Positions 49,817 through 52,508 of a DNA stretch of 52,508 nucleotides are shown one piece after another. This stretch comes from Lachnospiraceae bacterium. Lineage in GTDB: Bacteria; Bacillota; Clostridia; Lachnospirales; Lachnospiraceae. The DNA lies in contig JAAUZT010000042.1 of NCBI GenBank assembly GCA_014804485.1, positions 1 through 52,508 on the forward strand, read 5' to 3'. The notes under the pieces were generated by a model, which saw only the letters and a program-made list of their open reading frames with translations, was not told the origin of the DNA and ran no database searches. Position 1 is the stretch's first letter. Every line of letters starts with the position of its first letter. The translations under genes were made by a program, and so were the position numbers.

Positions 49817-52508
49817 ATGGGCACACAGCACAAACAGAAGAACAGGGATCTGTCGAGGCAGGCAGAGGAGAATTATCTGGAACAGACACTTGACGTAGTG
49901 AAAGACAATCTCACGAATTACGGACGGGAAGTGTCGCGTATGCAGGAAGATATTGATGAGATGCTGGCACATTATCATGATAATGACGTGGAAGTATTAA
50001 CAATTCTGAACAATACCGTGACTATGCATGATCATATGAAGCGTGCACTTTTACGGAATGAAAAGGCACTGAATAAGCCGTACTTCGGCAGAATCATTTT
50101 TCACGACGAGGCGCTTGATAAGGAAGAGTCCATCTATATCGGCAGAGGCGGGATCTCCAAGGATACGACTCACTGGATGGTAACGGACTGGCGTGCGCCT
50201 GTGGCGAATGCATACTATGAAAACGGTCTTGGTAAGTGCAGCTATGAAGCGCCGGGCGGGGCAAGGATACAGATTGATTTGCAAGTGAAGCGCACGTATG
50301 AGATCGAGTCGGGCAGGCTGCTGGATTATTTTGACAGCGAAGTGATCGCCAATGACGATCTGCTGACGAAGTATCTTGCCAAGAATAAGCAGGCGGTCTT
50401 AAGTGAGATCGTTGCTACGATCCAGAAGGAGCAGAATGAGATTATTCGGAAATCCCCTTATCATAATATGATCGTACAGGGTGTGGCGGGATCGGGCAAA
50501 ACTACCGTGGCGATGCACCGGATATCCTATATTCTGTATAACTATGAGGAACGCTTTAAACCGGATGATTTCTATATTGTGGGGAGCAACCGGATATTGC
50601 TTAACTATATCACGGGCGTTCTGCCGGATCTGGATGTGTACGGCATACGGCAGATGACGATGGAACAGCTTTTTGTCAGACTTTTGTATGAGGATTGGGA
50701 TGATAAAAAGTATCGGATCAAAGGTACGAACGAGGGCAGAAAAAGTGACAGTAATAAAGGTACAGATGCGAATGGGAAGAACGGCGAAGCGAAGGATGCA
50801 GAGACAGGAGAAAATGGTGACAGTATAAAAGGCAGTTCCGTGTGGTTTAAAGACCTGGAAGAATATTGCCGTAAGTTGGAGTATGATACCATTTCCTGTA
50901 AATCTGTTTATCTGAATCCGAAACAGTTCGTGGAAGGAATCCGCGACGGTAAGATCGGCGTGTTCGATGAGAGCGGGGGACAAGCGGCTGATCTCCGGAA
51001 TCTGGTCTGCCTGATCGAGGGTGACGCGGTGGAGCGATATATTCGGCAGAATCCTACCGTGTCCGTGCAGAGTAAGATCAATATGCTAAATACCCGCCTG
51101 CGGGGAAAAATCAAAGAAGAGTTTCTCGGAAAAGGCATTAAGTATACGGAGGCCGAGCGCAAAGCAATCTTAAAAGCATATCACGGACACTATGGCGGCA
51201 GAGTTTGGAAACAATCTATTTATGAGCTGTATCTGGATTTCTTATTGAAACAGAAAGAAAAGGGATATGATGTCAATATACCGGATGTGGAATTCAGTGT
51301 CTATGATCTGGCGGCGCTTGCTTATCTGTATAAGAGAGTGAAAGAAACCGAAGTGATCAGTGAGGCACACCATATCGTCATTGACGAAGCGCAAGATTTT
51401 GGGATGATGGCTTATCGCGTGCTGAAATTCTGTATTTACCGGTGTACTTACACCATTATGGGTGATGTATCGCAGAATATTCATTTTGGCTATGGATTAA
51501 ATGACTGGGAAGAATTGAAAAATCTGTTTCTTGCGGATTCCATGGACAGCTTCGGTATCTTAAAGAAAAGCTACCGCAATACGGTGGAGATATCCGACTT
51601 TGCTACGAACATACTGCATCACGGACGGTTTTCGATCTATCCCGTGGAACCGATCATAAGGCATGGCAGTCCGGTACAGGTTCGGCAGACCTCGGATGGA
51701 CAGTCCATGATCCGCGAAGCGGCAGAGATTTGCAGGAGATGGCAGACGGGTAACAATGCGCTGGAAACGATTGCAATCGTCTGCAGGGATCTGGAGGAGG
51801 CTGCGGTTGCGGCGCAGGAATTATCGCAGTATATAGACGTGATGGAAAGCGATCCGGAGAAGACGGAGTTCGGAAGCGGTATTATGGTGCTTCCGGTGGA
51901 GTATACCAAGGGGCTGGAATTTGATGCGGTATTGATCTTAAATCCCTCACGGGAAAAATATCCCACAGATGACGGACATGCGAAGCTGCTCTATGTGGCG
52001 GCAACTCGTGCACTTCATGAACTGTGCGTGCTCCATACCGGGAACTTGACGGGCTTGATTGCAGATCCGGTGCCCGATCGCGGCGATGACGGGAAAAGTG
52101 TTGTGGATTCGACATATATGACGGGAGTGTCAGAGAATATAAAGGAGAAAAACGCCGGTCCTGTTAGTGGAAACGTCAAAAAACAGGCTGTAGCGCAGAG
52201 AGTAGGGGAACCTATAAAATCGGATAAAGCGTCTAAACCAACTGCGATGCCAAAATCAAGTACAGGCAGAACCCCACAGGAAGACACTACAACAAACCTT
52301 AAGACCGATGCAGATCATGGTAATCGGATTGCAATGAAGCAACAGGAAACAGAGTCCCTGTATGCCTTCGGTGACATGCCGCCGACCGAAAAGCTGAGTC
52401 CGCCCGGACACGGCAAAATTGATTTGGCAGTGAAGTGGGTTACGAAGCAGCAGGACGGGCTGTATCTGCATAGTCGGTATGGAGTTTTGCGGTTAAGTCC
52501 GATCGGAA
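49817..52508 (+). CDS. HelD-like UvrD/Rep-family helicase (3' end outside the window)
   Basis: An open frame of at least 897 codons running off the right edge. ATG 49817 follows AAGGAGG. A coiled-coil N-terminus (RQAEENYLEQTLDVVKDNLT) and DWRAPVANAYYENG are typical of HelD, which removes stalled RNA polymerase from DNA. Walker A is GVAGSGKTTVAMHR, motif II is HIVIDEAQDFGMMAY, motif III region is YTIMGDVSQNIH, motif IV region is KKSYRNTVEI, and motif VI region is YVAATRALHELCVLH. A low-complexity Lys/Asn/Gly/Asp/Glu insertion (about residues 298-335) interrupts the 1A domain. After the normal HelD end, a disordered linker leads to an extra C-terminal segment (KIDLAVKWVTKQQDGLYLHS) cut by the window. 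Confidence 0.9.
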   Translation, partial: MGTQHKQKNRDLSRQAEENYLEQTLDVVKDNLTNYGREVSRMQEDIDEMLAHYHDNDVEVLTILNNTVTMHDHMKRALLRNEKALNKPYFGRIIFHDEALDKEESIYIGRGGISKDTTHWMVTDWRAPVANAYYENGLGKCSYEAPGGARIQIDLQVKRTYEIESGRLLDYFDSEVIANDDLLTKYLAKNKQAVLSEIVATIQKEQNEIIRKSPYHNMIVQGVAGSGKTTVAMHRISYILYNYEERFKPDDFYIVGSNRILLNYITGVLPDLDVYGIRQMTMEQLFVRLLYEDWDDKKYRIKGTNEGRKSDSNKGTDANGKNGEAKDAETGENGDSIKGSSVWFKDLEEYCRKLEYDTISCKSVYLNPKQFVEGIRDGKIGVFDESGGQAADLRNLVCLIEGDAVERYIRQNPTVSVQSKINMLNTRLRGKIKEEFLGKGIKYTEAERKAILKAYHGHYGGRVWKQSIYELYLDFLLKQKEKGYDVNIPDVEFSVYDLAALAYLYKRVKETEVISEAHHIVIDEAQDFGMMAYRVLKFCIYRCTYTIMGDVSQNIHFGYGLNDWEELKNLFLADSMDSFGILKKSYRNTVEISDFATNILHHGRFSIYPVEPIIRHGSPVQVRQTSDGQSMIREAAEICRRWQTGNNALETIAIVCRDLEEAAVAAQELSQYIDVMESDPEKTEFGSGIMVLPVEYTKGLEFDAVLILNPSREKYPTDDGHAKLLYVAATRALHELCVLHTGNLTGLIADPVPDRGDDGKSVVDSTYMTGVSENIKEKNAGPVSGNVKKQAVAQRVGEPIKSDKASKPTAMPKSSTGRTPQEDTTTNLKTDADHGNRIAMKQQETESLYAFGDMPPTEKLSPPGHGKIDLAVKWVTKQQDGLYLHSRYGVLRLSPIG

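Noticed and set aside
50399-50983. Minus-strand frames of up to 194 codons opposite the helicase gene
   Set aside because: They are antisense to conserved helicase motifs and show no domain or ribosome binding site.

Overview
The window reads as chromosomal DNA of a Gram-positive anaerobe of the Clostridia, most likely a Lachnospiraceae member. The grounds are protein-level resemblance of SecA, RF2, Tex, RibU and the HelD-type helicase to that group, Gram-positive ribosome binding sites (AGGAGG/AAAGGAG), sigma-A type promoters, lipobox lipoproteins and very large Big2-type surface proteins. No rRNA, tRNA, CRISPR array, phage module or intact insertion sequence was seen. The left edge cuts secA and the right edge cuts a HelD-like helicase gene.

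Layout. 1-3.5 kb: secA (3' part) and prfB, the latter with a programmed +1 frameshift. 3.6-5.9 kb: a leftward group (DUF4190-like membrane protein, small HEQEH-motif protein, DUF975-like membrane protein, GNAT acetyltransferase). 6.0-15.4 kb: a rightward run that looks like one signalling operon: repeat-rich secreted protein, FecR-domain protein, CHASE2 adenylate cyclase, TIM-barrel isomerase-like protein, GAF/HD-GYP phosphodiesterase, then tex. 15.4-16.4 kb: an orphan flagellin-like gene on its own sigma-A promoter. 16.5-26.9 kb: two paralogous Uma2-type nuclease genes, each with its own promoter and a conserved ~240-nt leader, flanking an 8-kb leftward gene for a 2673-residue secreted protein whose predicted promoter has a run of ten C in its spacer. 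26.9-28.2 kb: FMN riboswitch and ribU. 28.2-32.9 kb: inverted-repeat element, then a MacAB-like ABC exporter (ATPase, adaptor, permease). 32.9-38.3 kb, leftward: flotillin-like SPFH protein, a sensor kinase/response regulator pair, and an AAA/DUF4143 ATPase. 38.5-49.5 kb: three tandem paralogous lipoproteins that join an Asp-box, beta-propeller-like N-terminal half to an ABC solute-binding half, two MalF/MalG-type permeases, and a HlyD-like adaptor; no ATPase gene is present. 49.8 kb to the end: HelD-like helicase.

Most notable patterns. (i) A dispersed ~60-95-bp element occurs four times (after secA, after the MacA-like adaptor gene, after the first lipoprotein gene and after the first permease gene), each time just 3' of a + strand gene and before the next. 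Its hairpin stems differ between copies by paired changes, so the structure rather than the sequence is kept. (ii) The poly-C tract between the predicted -35 and -10 of the giant surface protein gene gives exactly 17 bp spacing at its present length, a layout typical of phase variation. (iii) The three-lipoprotein importer ends in an exporter-type adaptor. (iv) The Uma2 cassettes share promoter hexamers and a structured leader.

How the genes may work together. The 6-13 kb group would join surface or envelope sensing (FecR, CHASE2) to cAMP synthesis and to c-di-nucleotide turnover (HD-GYP). The 38-49 kb group would capture extracellular ligand through three alternative receptors and import it using an ATPase encoded elsewhere. 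These functional links are inferred from gene order and domains only.
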